Source: Neoscytalidium dimidiatum
Lineage: Eukaryota; Ascomycota; Dothideomycetes; Botryosphaeriales; Botryosphaeriaceae
DNA: 64,000 nt
Reading direction: 5' to 3'
Assembly (NCBI GenBank): GCA_037367355.1
Contig: CM074696.1
Location: 434,001 to 498,000, forward strand
Shown one piece after another: positions 33,414 through 43,377 of this stretch. Numbering within the stretch: the first letter of the stretch is position 1; each line of letters opens with the position of its first letter. The notes under the pieces are model-generated. The model made no database searches, was not told the DNA's origin, and worked only from the letters and a program-made list of their open reading frames with translations. The position numbers and the translations under genes are program-made.

Positions 33414-36328
33414 TTACGGCTGCGTTGACCAAAAGCTTGAAAGGTCAAGATCAAAAAGGTCCATAATATCAACACCCGACCCTGATTCAGCGGGTGTATA
33501 TGTCGAGTCGGGTCCAAGAGAAAATATCAGCGGGTCTGTCCCTTCAAAGGTACTATCGTAAATGAATTCCTGCAAGTGTTCGTTCTTGGACAGAGGTAGA
33601 TATCAGCAACAAGTTTCAGCTCCTTCCGTTCCACTGATATCATGACTCACTGTCTGAAGCTGTTCGATCTGTCCCGGCTGTGGCTGCTGAGTAGCTTGTG
33701 GTCCTTCTGAGCTCTGGATTGGATAGCCGCCAGATGCTATAGGAGTTGCTGTTGTTTCCGGATTGGCTGTTGCAACAGTGGTAGACGCGACTAGGGGTAG
33801 CGCGTGATGACCGCTGTTTGTCTGGCACTGTTGCAACCGGAAGTCTTGTACATACTGGCGGGCCATATGTGCGAATTCGGCAACAAGAGAGCCCGGAAGG
33901 GAGCCATGGCATACGTATTCCAAGTAACTGAAATGGCCGCCGGCTATGTCGAGTAACGCTAGATTACTATTCGTTTCAGGGTGTGCCGGATTGTGTACAA
34001 CAAAGTCGAAGAGGATGAACAGGGCGGAGATTGGCATGAAAGCCAACACCCTGATTTAGTTAGCAGGTATATCGGAATACTGTTGAGGTATATCTCATCG
34101 CATACCACACAGGCGTGTATGACTCCACTTCAATCCACTTGGTCAGTTCCAAGACTGATCGGGCTGTGCGCATCAACAGTCGTTTGTTCTCCTCATGTCG
34201 AACACAATGGGATGAGTTTGTTACTGCCACATGCAAGGTAGCTCGAGACAAGGCCATCAGGACGCTGTAGTAGAGATAATGGATGAAGATGGCCAGAGTC
34301 AAGGCAGGGGGCCCACGAAATGCACGTATTCGAAACTCCGCCCCGGGGCGAAAAGGGTCAGGTATCGACAACCGCCACCGCTCAAGGTTCGCGCTGAGTT
34401 CGTCAATGATGTCATAGTACTCAATGGACGACTTCCCCGTCGCGTTGATTGCAAACAGATTGTCGTAGATCTGGGATACAAGTCGACCATATCTGGAAAA
34501 TGCCAGCAGCCAATCGAAGCCTTGGAAAGATGGCTCCGGAAGGTTGGGAGGTGGACATCCGATGTCCAAGTCATTCAGGATCTTTTCGTGTCAGCGCTAA
34601 TATCGATCCAGGACAGCTCCGCAATCAAGGCTAAAAATTACCGATGTATTCCCTGTGTAGAAACAGGTTGTTTTCTCCATGCAGTACAGTACCCAGAATG
34701 TGCGCTGGATGGCAGTTTCAGTCGTTGCTGTGGAACGGTTGTACCCTCTGGCTTGCGCCAACCGAGCGGCCTGCGAAATGATGATTGACTCGAGCTGGAT
34801 GCAAGACACATTTCGTGCGAAGACAGCCTACGGTAACTGTTTCAGAAGCGGAATCCCAGAAATGAGCGTTGTTCGAAGACTCACCATTGCCGTAAGCGCC
34901 TGATACGGGTTAACTGTTGCGATTTTGATTTGATTTCGTTCTTGGTGAGCGCCTGAACACTTACTTGTACAGTCATTAAGCAAGCTGGCAAGACGACTAG
35001 GTCAGGACACAAAGAAGATGATAGTTCAAAAAACTTCCAGGCCTGTCCTTTTCCGGGCTCAAAGCTGCCACCGCCATGATACTGGCAACCGATAGCCAAG
35101 ACTGCATGATATAATGCACACCAAGCCTTGTCAGTGGCGAGCGATTGTGCAAGTTCTGGGCTGACAAGACGCTCCTCGAACGCTGGCCGATCCAGGAAGG
35201 GGTACAATGGATGCACCTGGTCAAAGTACGCTGAAGACTGTTAGCAAACTGTCAGGTGTCTGAAGTGTGAAGAGAAGTACTTCGGATGTAAGTTGAAGCC
35301 TCTTCTCCTACACTGAAGGGAGCCTCCTTAAGCTTCTCTCTTACCACCGATGGATGAGGTAGTTTATCTATGCTCATCATTCGGGATTTGAGGATTGATT
35401 CGATTCTCTCCACTAGGAGGCTCAGCCTGTTATGCCCGAGCCTCTGTGACAATGCGAGCGTCCGCTTCTTCGACAGGAAAGCTAAGCTCAGATTTGTTCC
35501 TTGGTACAGGTCAGACTTGCGCAGTATTCACCCGGATGGCTGACATACCGACAAGGTCCGGTCTCGGCTACATTTGTCAGCCTCTATTTCTTTACTGTTT
35601 AGATGATCGAGTGCCGTACCTGGGATTGGATTTGCTCATTCTGAGCTCTCGTCGATGCCATGGGATTTCCTAGCAGCCGGTCTATGTAGAGCTTCGGTAT
35701 TTTCTCGTGGTCGTACGGAAGCGGAGATGCCTGATTGGAGCAGTTGAATGGGTCACCGTGCAAATTCGAATACGCGGTCTTCTCGGAGCGGGGAGTGTCT
35801 CCGAGGTTGGATGAGTTGGACAGCGGTACACTAGGAGACGGCGTCATTACCGTCGCTGGTAGGGTAGTCCGAGAGACTGGCTGCACATATTGCAGTGGAG
35901 TCGAGTCTGTACAGCTGGCAGATGAGGCATTGACGGCTTCTGTAGGTGACGTCAGCTCCTATTTGCCGCGAAGTGGCTAGGATGCAAAATAAATTACGTC
36001 GCCGACGCTCTGTCTCGACTTCGAGCTGGGTTCGCCTCCGAGGTTTCTTCTTTTGGCTGAAGTGACATTCGGCGCCGAGGGTCTGTCTCCTACGAAGTAA
36101 GCGATACAGATAACATGAAGCCGGAACAGAAAGGAGGCAATCAATGATCTTACCCTACAGCTATTGCAGCTCGCGAAACCAGCATCCACTAATCGCACGC
36201 CTGAGTTAACGCTTCTTGGCGCACGGATTTCCCGGTCGGTACGTACATGCGCATCGAATTTTTCGGACCTTGCATCTGTCGCAAGCCTTTGCAATACTTC
36301 TCCGGTCTGCCTGGCGATCTTCGGCCAT
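33414..36328 (-). CDS. Zn2Cys6 fungal-specific transcription factor
   Basis: Nuclear regulator with an N-terminal zinc cluster and a fungal transcription factor domain (PF04082 type). Eleven exons: 36328-36247, 36188-36154, 36082-35998, 35939-35620, 35515-35281, 35230-34965, 34899-34885, 34827-34642, 34581-34106, 34050-33651 and 33569-33414, giving 751 residues with all phases closing. Cysteines at 16, 19, 26, 35, 38 and 45 fit C-x2-C-x6-C-x8-C-x2-C-x6-C and need splicing at two introns inside the cluster. The regulatory domain shows YFDQVHPLYPFLDRPAFEER, ALTAM (a 15 nt exon), ISQAARLAQARGYN, FWVLYCMEKT, LDIGCPPPNL and ALTLAIFIHYLYYSVLM. A Gln/Thr-rich part precedes an acidic, aromatic tail (MDLFDLDLSSFW), a likely activation region. 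The acceptor of exon 5 is the least certain. Neighbouring P450 and MFS genes are likely targets. Confidence 0.9.
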
Positions 36329-36997
36329 GGTCGCATGGGTCTGCGGTAGATGCGTGGTAGAGATGGTGCGGCGTGTGCTGCTTTCTTGCCGGAGTTTTCT
36401 ACAGTCTACCAGACCGACTCCGTTCCCGCGCACTAAACCTCTTTCGTCTCTGTCGGTGCCGAGGACGCTCAATTAAGCTCGGCATCAACATCCGCGCATG
36501 CTCCTGCGCTGAGGCCGCATGCAGAGCAGCTAACTTGACGTGTCCAGTTACGCCGCACCTATTTTTAAGAGTTAATCTGGAGATCCTTCCATCATTTTCT
36601 TCTCTACATCCGAGTTCCTTCCTTTTAAACAACGCTGGAAAAAATAGCAAGCTGTGGAGTCGGGCCGCTACCCGCCTACCTGGAGAATTTGACAGATTGC
36701 GGCACAGACATTCAATCCTGCCCGGACAACGAGACATCGAAGGCTCTCAGAAACGGAATATGTTATTGATTGGAGAAATTATGCTCATCAACGCCTTGGG
36801 ACTATTGCACACTGCCAAGACAAGGTTTTGAAATGCTTTTGTTCGTAACGGGTTTGGAGAAAAACGGTAGAGTGTTGATCGCGACACGTACTGCATACAA
36901 CAATCTATTCGAACAAACTTACGAGGCCCAGCAATCCAAGATCAACGCTTTGTTCCTCTCGTCAATCAAGCTACGTGCGTCCGAGTTGTCACGCATC
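36329..36997. other. Divergent promoter between regulator and aldo-keto reductase relic
   Basis: A 669-base region between two outward-pointing starts. Such shared promoters are usual for a pathway regulator and a target. No clear palindromic CGG-type zinc-cluster site was identified by eye. Confidence 0.4.
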
Positions 36998-37700
36998 ATG
37001 AGCGCACCTGCTTTCAGCCGATGTGCAAGACCGTTTGCCATTCCCAGCTATTACAGATTACGTCAGCCGGGGCCGCGTCTCGCCTCCCACACCATCAGCC
37101 AAAAAATATGCGCCCTGAACACTGGTGCTAAGTTGCCTGCTATTGGTTTTGGCACATTTCAAGACAAGGATCAACAGGAGAGCGCCGTCTACAACGCTCT
37201 TAGTGCTGGATTCAGTCACGTTGACACCACCGATGTGTAAGTTCTGCTGACCCCAGCCTCTTAATTGCCCAGTCTTCATAAAGACCAATAACGGCTATAA
37301 CACGGAGAAATTCATTGGAATGGCAATTAAGGAATCTGGAGTGCTTCGGAAAGACATCTTCTTGACTACAAATCGTTGGTGCAACTCGTTCTACCCTGAC
37401 TGTTGTGGCAGGTACGCTTAGCGCGGCGCTAGCGCCGCTGGGTAGTTTGGCTCCTTCGCTCTCTTTCAGACAGACAACAACAACGAATACAAGTGCATAC
37501 GAGGTTTTGCTCCAACAGGGCCCAGGTCAAACAAAGTCCGCTTTCAGGTTTGCTTGGGACGCAATATATCTAGCAAGTCTATCTTGACAGTTCTTTACAA
37601 TATGTAAGCTAATCCAATGGAAAAGACAGACGTTCTCCCTGGAAAGCCGCAGTTTGATGCCTCGCCTTACCGCGTCGATTATCCAGAATTTTGCAAGTAA
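36998..37700 (+). pseudogene. Decayed aldo-keto reductase interrupted by a repeat
   Basis: From ATG 36998 the frame gives a 35-residue leader and then ALNTGAKLPAIGFGTFQDKD and SAVYNALSAGFSHVDTTDV, the start of an aldo-keto reductase with the active-site Asp region. A GTAAGT donor follows at about 37238, but the expected acceptor before YNTEKFIGMAIKESG is not AG (GGC instead). The frame continues through LRKDIFLTTNRWCNSFYPD and is then cut by a dispersed repeat (37401-37517). After it, NPMEKTDVLPGKPQFD and KMEEMVHDRNKI may be further pieces; stops separate them and the catalytic Lys/His part downstream is not complete. The 3' limit is approximate. It is divergent from the regulator and would have suited the same enzyme group. 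Confidence 0.65.
37401..37517 (+). repeat. Dispersed repeat, copy B
   Basis: Second copy of the roughly 120-base block at 10447-10570 (minus), inserted directly after the aldo-keto reductase piece ending FYPD. The GC-rich palindrome-like core GCGCGGCGCTAGCGCCGC is visible in this copy. No target-site duplication or terminal inverted repeat is obvious. Confidence 0.65.
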
Positions 37701-37749
37701 GATGGAAGAAATGGTTCATGACCGAAACAAAATCCGGTCTTTCCAGCCA

Positions 37750-39332
37750 CCGGATTTGGACTTGCTGCTCGTGGATTTCACCATGAGGCGATAGTCCGGC
37801 TCAGAGACACTTTAAAAAAAGGGCATCGAACTCAGCCATCCGGAGCGTTACCATATACTAGTGTGTATGAGTGATAGTCATCGTGCAGGAGATAAGGTTG
37901 AAGCAGCCTAATACAGCAGTGCAAAAGCGTTGAACGAACTTCGATTGGCTTCAAAAATTTCAACAAGCTACAAAGAGATGCTCTTCTCGTCTTCGCAACT
38001 CTGAAGAGCCGTTTGAGCGACAATACAGTTGTCATCAGGTTGTTGGTCCAAGAATTGGATCTGGGCTGTGGGCAGCACCTGAGCGGGATGCACCTGAACT
38101 TCCTAACAGAAGACCTCGCCAAAGAAGCCAACTGCTCATGGTATGTTTGGATAACAAGCAGGAGAATGGCAAGGAAATCGACAGGACGTTCTCAGCAAAG
38201 CCATGGGCAGATGAAGACAAACGCTTGTGGACCGATTGGGTTTCAACGCACAGGATGATGCGGCCATCAAGCGGTTCGATAGAGCAGCAGTAGACACCGG
38301 CAGGATGGTTGCCCTACTGAAGACTCTCACCATTAGTCTCAAGCATCTCCGTGCCGCAGAGCCATAGTATCAGGCAATATTTCGATTGGCTAGAACATAC
38401 AACCGGATTTCTTCCGATCAAGAGAAAGCAAAAAAGTATCTCAGAGTTATTTTAATAGAAGGAACCCCCCCAATAGTATTCAACTGATCAGGTTTCAAAT
38501 GCGCACGCAAAGAGCCAGAAGTGCTGGACAAACGGATGTCTTTGCGGGATGAAATGGACGCAGCAATATTCCAGACGAAAGAGGATCATCTCCGGGATTC
38601 TCTTGCTTGCATTCCGTTGGTACGACTGGAGTTCGCCTGCGGAGATTTCCTACAATACGAGAAGCTCTTATATGACGCATTCAATGCCTGTGTGGATGGT
38701 CTCAGTGATACCGAAACGAGCAACGACATTTCGAGCTTCCGGTTACTTGCAGTCATCTGGAGCTGTGTTCAAGGTCTTAAACAAGACGCACGAACTGTGA
38801 TATCTTGCAATTCTCCGAGATCCCGATTCAATCAACTCAGAGAATAGAGGAAGACAGTCCAAGTTCTACAACGCAAGACAGCATCACTGACGAAGACACG
38901 AACAGGTCTGATAACATTTCTGGTGCGAGGGATAAAAAGCTTGACGAAGCCCAAGGCCTTTCAACTGTGAATGATCCGGAAGATTTGATGGGAGGTGCTG
39001 AGATATTCTGTGACGGATGCGGAAAGATCTATTGATGGTGGGAGGAACACATCTATCGCTACTTGATCTGCATCGATCGTGATCTTTGCAAGAGTTGTCA
39101 TAACCACAGCGTTGCTTCTGAAGAGGCTGACTATTGTGGGCCAACCCATAATTATCTGAAGGGCCCAATAAAGCACAGGAGAGGCGTGCGGGGTGGAAAT
39201 AATTTCTTCTATGGTAAGACACCGCAGCGTTTTCTCGAATGGTTGCAGGGTCTCCGAGACGAGAGATGGTCAGAGGCATGGATGAAGTTCTGGACAGATG
39301 CTTCTATGCAACATTGGCATCGATTAATATAG
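37750..39332 (+). pseudogene. Decayed TPR protein with C-terminal ZZ-type zinc finger
   Basis: Pieces of one protein lie in order on the plus strand. A helical part (GLAARGFHHEAIVRLRD near 37756) is followed by KRFDRAAVDTGRM with LLKTLTISLKHLR, a TAG, then YQAIFRLARTYNRISSDQEK (TPR-like, about 38373-38430), then another frame (38521-38847). From 38805 a single frame runs to 39332 broken only by TGA at 39033-39035: it gives EIFCDGCGKIY, stop, YLICIDRDLCKSCHN, NYLKGPIKHRRG and FLEWLQGLRDERWSEAWMKFW. This is the ZZ-like finger and tail found at the C-terminus of large fungal TPR proteins, some of which carry STAND/NACHT domains. No NTPase part is present here. The start boundary is uncertain. 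Confidence 0.6.
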
Positions 39333-39455
39333 CTGCATTAGCTTAGTAGCTTCGTTGGCCCATATCCATCCTACTCCGATCGAACGTGATACCGGTCCTG
39401 ACACTACCCGACGGTACACTTAACCTTCTCCGGAAAGAGTGGCGGCGTAACACTA

Positions 39456-39998
39456 TTACTTCGACTGACCCGGGTCAAGACTTTTGTTCACCACCGACCC
39501 TCCGATGTATCTCTCGTAGATCTTCCATCCCTCATCCGTCATCTTCAGTCGATCAATCATCGGTGACCAGATCCAAATACCCGGCAAACCATCCGTACGC
39601 CCCATCGCCTCGGCCGTCTTGCCTGCCACTTGATCCGCATCGCTCGGCCACGCAAAGCGTACAAGCTGGTTGTGATACCGCACCATCACACCGCCCGTAT
39701 CATCATCCCGGTCCACGATATGGTTCGTGGCGTGCCGACTCACGCCGGGGATGAGGTAGGGATAGTCTTTTCCGAAGAAAGTCTTCGCCTCGGCATGTCC
39801 TCGAATTGTGCCGTGGAAATGATATGTCACGGCATCCGGGAGGAAGGCCGAGACCATCTTCGCGTGGTCGAACTCTTCGAAGAGGTAGTTGACGCGATTG
39901 ACGAAATCGACAGCGGAGCTCCATTCCTCAGCTGTGACGTTTTGCGATGTGGTGGTGCGGATAGGCGGGAATGCGCCTGTCGATGTGAGAAGAGACAT
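39456..39998 (-). CDS. SnoaL-like (NTF2-fold) protein
   Basis: Small cytosolic protein of 180 residues, single exon, ATG at 39998. The SnoaL/NTF2-like fold is suggested by the helix NVTAEEWSSAVDFVNRVNYL, the strand-forming FLPDAVTYHFHGTIRGHAEA, HATNHIVDRDDDTGGVMVRY and the end LKMTDEGWKIYERYIGG. Members include polyketide cyclases and dehydratases of secondary pathways and many of unknown role, so no reaction is assigned. It closes the enzyme-rich block on the same strand as the regulator and P450; its downstream side faces the TPR/ZZ relic tail to tail at 123 bases. Confidence 0.85.
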   Translation of the reverse strand: MSLLTSTGAFPPIRTTTSQNVTAEEWSSAVDFVNRVNYLFEEFDHAKMVSAFLPDAVTYHFHGTIRGHAEAKTFFGKDYPYLIPGVSRHATNHIVDRDDDTGGVMVRYHNQLVRFAWPSDADQVAGKTAEAMGRTDGLPGIWIWSPMIDRLKMTDEGWKIYERYIGGSVVNKSLDPGQSK

Positions 39999-40739
39999 GA
40001 TTTTTATGAGGTTCAGAATAAGGTTTGCAGGTCGCTATTATGATCGCAGCTATTTAGTTCCGCTAGAGGGACCTCATATACTGTTCTTTTACCTGAATAG
40101 TAATTAGACGCACTCAGAAGAAGTATATCTGGCTTATGATAAGTAATCAGATAATCTTCCGGCAGGTAGGTTCCGCTGAGCGATAGTAATCAAACACCTT
40201 TTCGACAGGTGGCAGCACCTTATAATGGGGTTGTGTTACTCTCCTCTACTTAAATATTCAGGAGCACACTCTTGGCACGTAGAAAGATACGGAAAAACGG
40301 GAGAAAATCTCAGAAGTATTGTTGTTGATCCCCACCTTGCAATCGCATGTTACTTCTGTAGAACTCCCCGAGCCACGCTAGCTAGCAAGCTGTCACGAGA
40401 AGAATTGGCAGATGATTGGGATACTAGATATGGCGTCGTGAGATTTGGAAGATTATGATCAAAGCTGATCAGCTGTGGGGCCGAGTCTGGATGGCGAAAC
40501 TTTGACAGCGAGAATCACATGCGGGGTCGCATCAGGAAAATCGTCGGGGTCACGAACGATGACTCTACTGGTTCTGGTGAACCGCGGACGCCTCGTTCTT
40601 TACATTTAGCGAAATAGGGTTTGCTTTTGTGATGTACCTGTTGGTCAATTTCCTTCCGGCTCCTGCAAGTCAACTTGGCGATGCGCTGGACGACGACGGA
40701 CAATTGCCGGGAACCTCTTGGCCTCCGGCCTCCCAACTG
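39999..40739. other. Intergenic gap
   Basis: Promoter of the SnoaL-like gene and 3' flank of the potassium transporter gene. No coding motif is recognised. Confidence 0.5.
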
Positions 40740-43377
40740 TCAGATTTCCTTCAAAAAGCCGACCTCGATCACCCGATCCGTTGGAACCCTAAGATTTGCC
40801 ATCTTGTTCCTGGTGTTATCGCGGAGCCAGAGGAACAACCACAGCAGCGTTTTCCTGACGTAATTCGTACCCTCGGTGATTTTCATTTGCTCCTTGCCCA
40901 GAATATAGATGACGCTGTGAGAGTAAGCACGCTCGAGTTTCTCCAACTCGGGGTTACCAGCATCGAAAGCTGACGTCTTCCCCGTAGGACTAGCAGGTCT
41001 GGTATCATCCGGAGAGGTGGGCTGGGTCTCGTCAAGCTCGCGTCTGGATACATCAGATGAGGGGTTGCGGCTGGCCTTGATCTGCCTATCGATGAGGTAC
41101 CGACGGACTTGCTCGACAATGACGGAGGCAAGATTCGGAGTGATGATCTCGTCATTGTACCCGTACCGAGTGACGAGACGGTAGCAGTTGGGAATAGCGA
41201 GGCGCGAAACGGTGTGCCGGTCCTCAGGCGCCACGGACGGGGTGTCGAGGGGCCGCAGGTGGAAGAAAACGATGAATTCGGGCATCGCGGTGAGCTTGAC
41301 CGCAAACTGGCCGAATACCATGGGGGTCGTCTCGCCCGCCTTGTCGAAAAAGATGCCCAAGCCCAGGTTGGTACTGATAGGGGCACCGCCATACCGGTCC
41401 GTTAAACGTACCTGGCCATCCGAGCCGGTAGTGATGTAGTGTGATGTCGGTAGCCGATCCTCTTTCTCGGCGAACCACTGCTGCTCTTTGCCATATCTCC
41501 ATAAGAGGAGAATGGAGGCGAGCACGGCGGCGAGCGTGAGTGTGAACCAAGCACCTTCCGGAACCTTTGTGAGCACGGAAGAGAGATATGCACCATCCAA
41601 GCAAGCAATTGTCAACCATGGCAGGAAGACGATGTAGGGACTAATGCGCCATACGAACATGGCTGCTAGCGAGACCATGCACGTATCGAAAAAGGTGACG
41701 AACATGACGCAGACGCCGTACGCATTACCGAGCGAAGTGGTCTGGAGCTCGAATTAGCATTTGCGGCGGTGGTAGAAGTGATGGACCAACGTTGTTGTAG
41801 ATCGAGGCCACCAAAATCGTCCCGATCATGAGCAGCCAATTCGCAACCGGGACGTAAAGTTGGCCGTGAAAAATATCGGACGTGTGTACTACTTTGATCT
41901 GCGGAAAGTACGATAGTTTCATCACTTGGGCCAGCAGCTAGAGGAACGGTCAGGTTCAATCATCACACCACTAGTGAACTCGCTCACCTGAAAAGTTGCA
42001 GTAATGATGGCCTGCGAAGCAACAATGGCGGCTAAGATGGCGATAATTAGGGCCGGGTAAATAGTTCCCGGGGGAGCTGCGTTAAAGAAAGGGTTGGAAT
42101 ACGCATCCGGATGAACGCTGATGTAAGCTGCCTGGCCGATGTAAGCTAGAAGCAGGCACGGAAACGTGTAGCACAGCCAGCTGATCTGGATGGCTCTCCT
42201 ACTGAAAGCGCCAAGGTCTGCGAAAAGGGCCTCAACGCCTGTGAATGCCAGCAGAGTGCCACCGAGCATGCGCCATCCCTCTTCCTTATTACGGATCAGG
42301 AATTCAAAAGCGTAGCCAGGGTTAAAGGCCTCGAACACACTGGCATCGTACTTGGCGAGGTTGTACGCGCCGAAGACGGCGTTGAAGCCAAGCCAGATGA
42401 TGACGATAGGAGCAAAGGCATAGCTGATTCTGGTAATGCCGAGCGGCTGAATGGCGAATAGTACGATCAAGATGGCGTCAGTAACTCCAATAATAGTGCC
42501 CTTTGAGATGTTTGGCGACACGACCTCAATTCCTTGAACGGCTCCAAGTACGGACTGCGCAGGAGTCAGGAGGCCGTCAGAAATGACCATGGTCACGGCC
42601 AAGATCCCCATAACTTTGAGAAGACCTCTTGCAACTTTACTGCTTTCAAGGCGCTTGCGCACAATCCGGCCCGGACGCTCAAGATCTCCGGTCAAGTATC
42701 TTTTCAATTCGACGAACGAAGCCTCGCGCGGATCCCGATTCGTGATGTTCATCTAATTGCGCCGGAATCAGCCTCATTCCGAACAGCAGCAGTAGGTGCA
42801 CCGTACATAGCGTGAAAGTAGAGAATAGGTGCTAAAGGTTCCGCCCTCGCCGTCGTTGTCTGCGCGCAGAATGACGAAGACGTATTTGACCGTCACCATC
42901 ATGAAGAGACTCCATATGATGATGGAGAGGACTCCAACGAGGTCTTTGCGCGACGGAGGCTCTTTGAAGGTCGACGAATACACATAGAGCGGGCTGGTAC
43001 CGATGTCGCCATAGATGACTCCGGTGGATTGGTATGCGAGCCAAAGTAACATCTTCCCCTTGAAAACCTGCAAGTCCTGAGTGCGAATCCCAATGGCCTG
43101 ACGGGCGCTCGACAGTTACCTGCTTGTGCTTGAAGTCGCCCGGTTTGCGCAAGCCGGGGTCATCATCTTCCGGGTCATTCCTGCTGCGCCTGTCCGAGGG
43201 TGCCTTGGAACGGGAGCGAATATTGTAGATGTCATCGCGGATTTCGCCCGTACGTGACCGCGTCAATGGCCGCGTGTTGTAGATGTTATCTTCGCCACCT
43301 ACGCTGGAGTCATGCGACTTTGTCTGTCGGAGGTCATCTTTTGGGTGCGGAACGTCGGCAATCCGAATTGTTGCCAT
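40740..43377 (-). CDS. hak1: High-affinity potassium transporter, HAK/KUP family
   Basis: Plasma-membrane K+ uptake system of the KUP/HAK/KT family. Exons 43377-43120, 43067-42807, 42752-41988, 41937-41791 and 41741-40740 close in phase and give 810 residues, normal for fungal HAK proteins. After an 85-residue hydrophilic N-terminus the family signature appears: [20 protein letters not shown], then [92 protein letters not shown]. The last 300 residues are the cytosolic domain, with [18 protein letters not shown] and the final [12 protein letters not shown] typical of the family. Intron 4 has a rare donor (AAC|GTTGGT), but the join restores the conserved YNNTTSLGN. The gene name is by family, not by orthology test. 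Confidence 0.95.
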
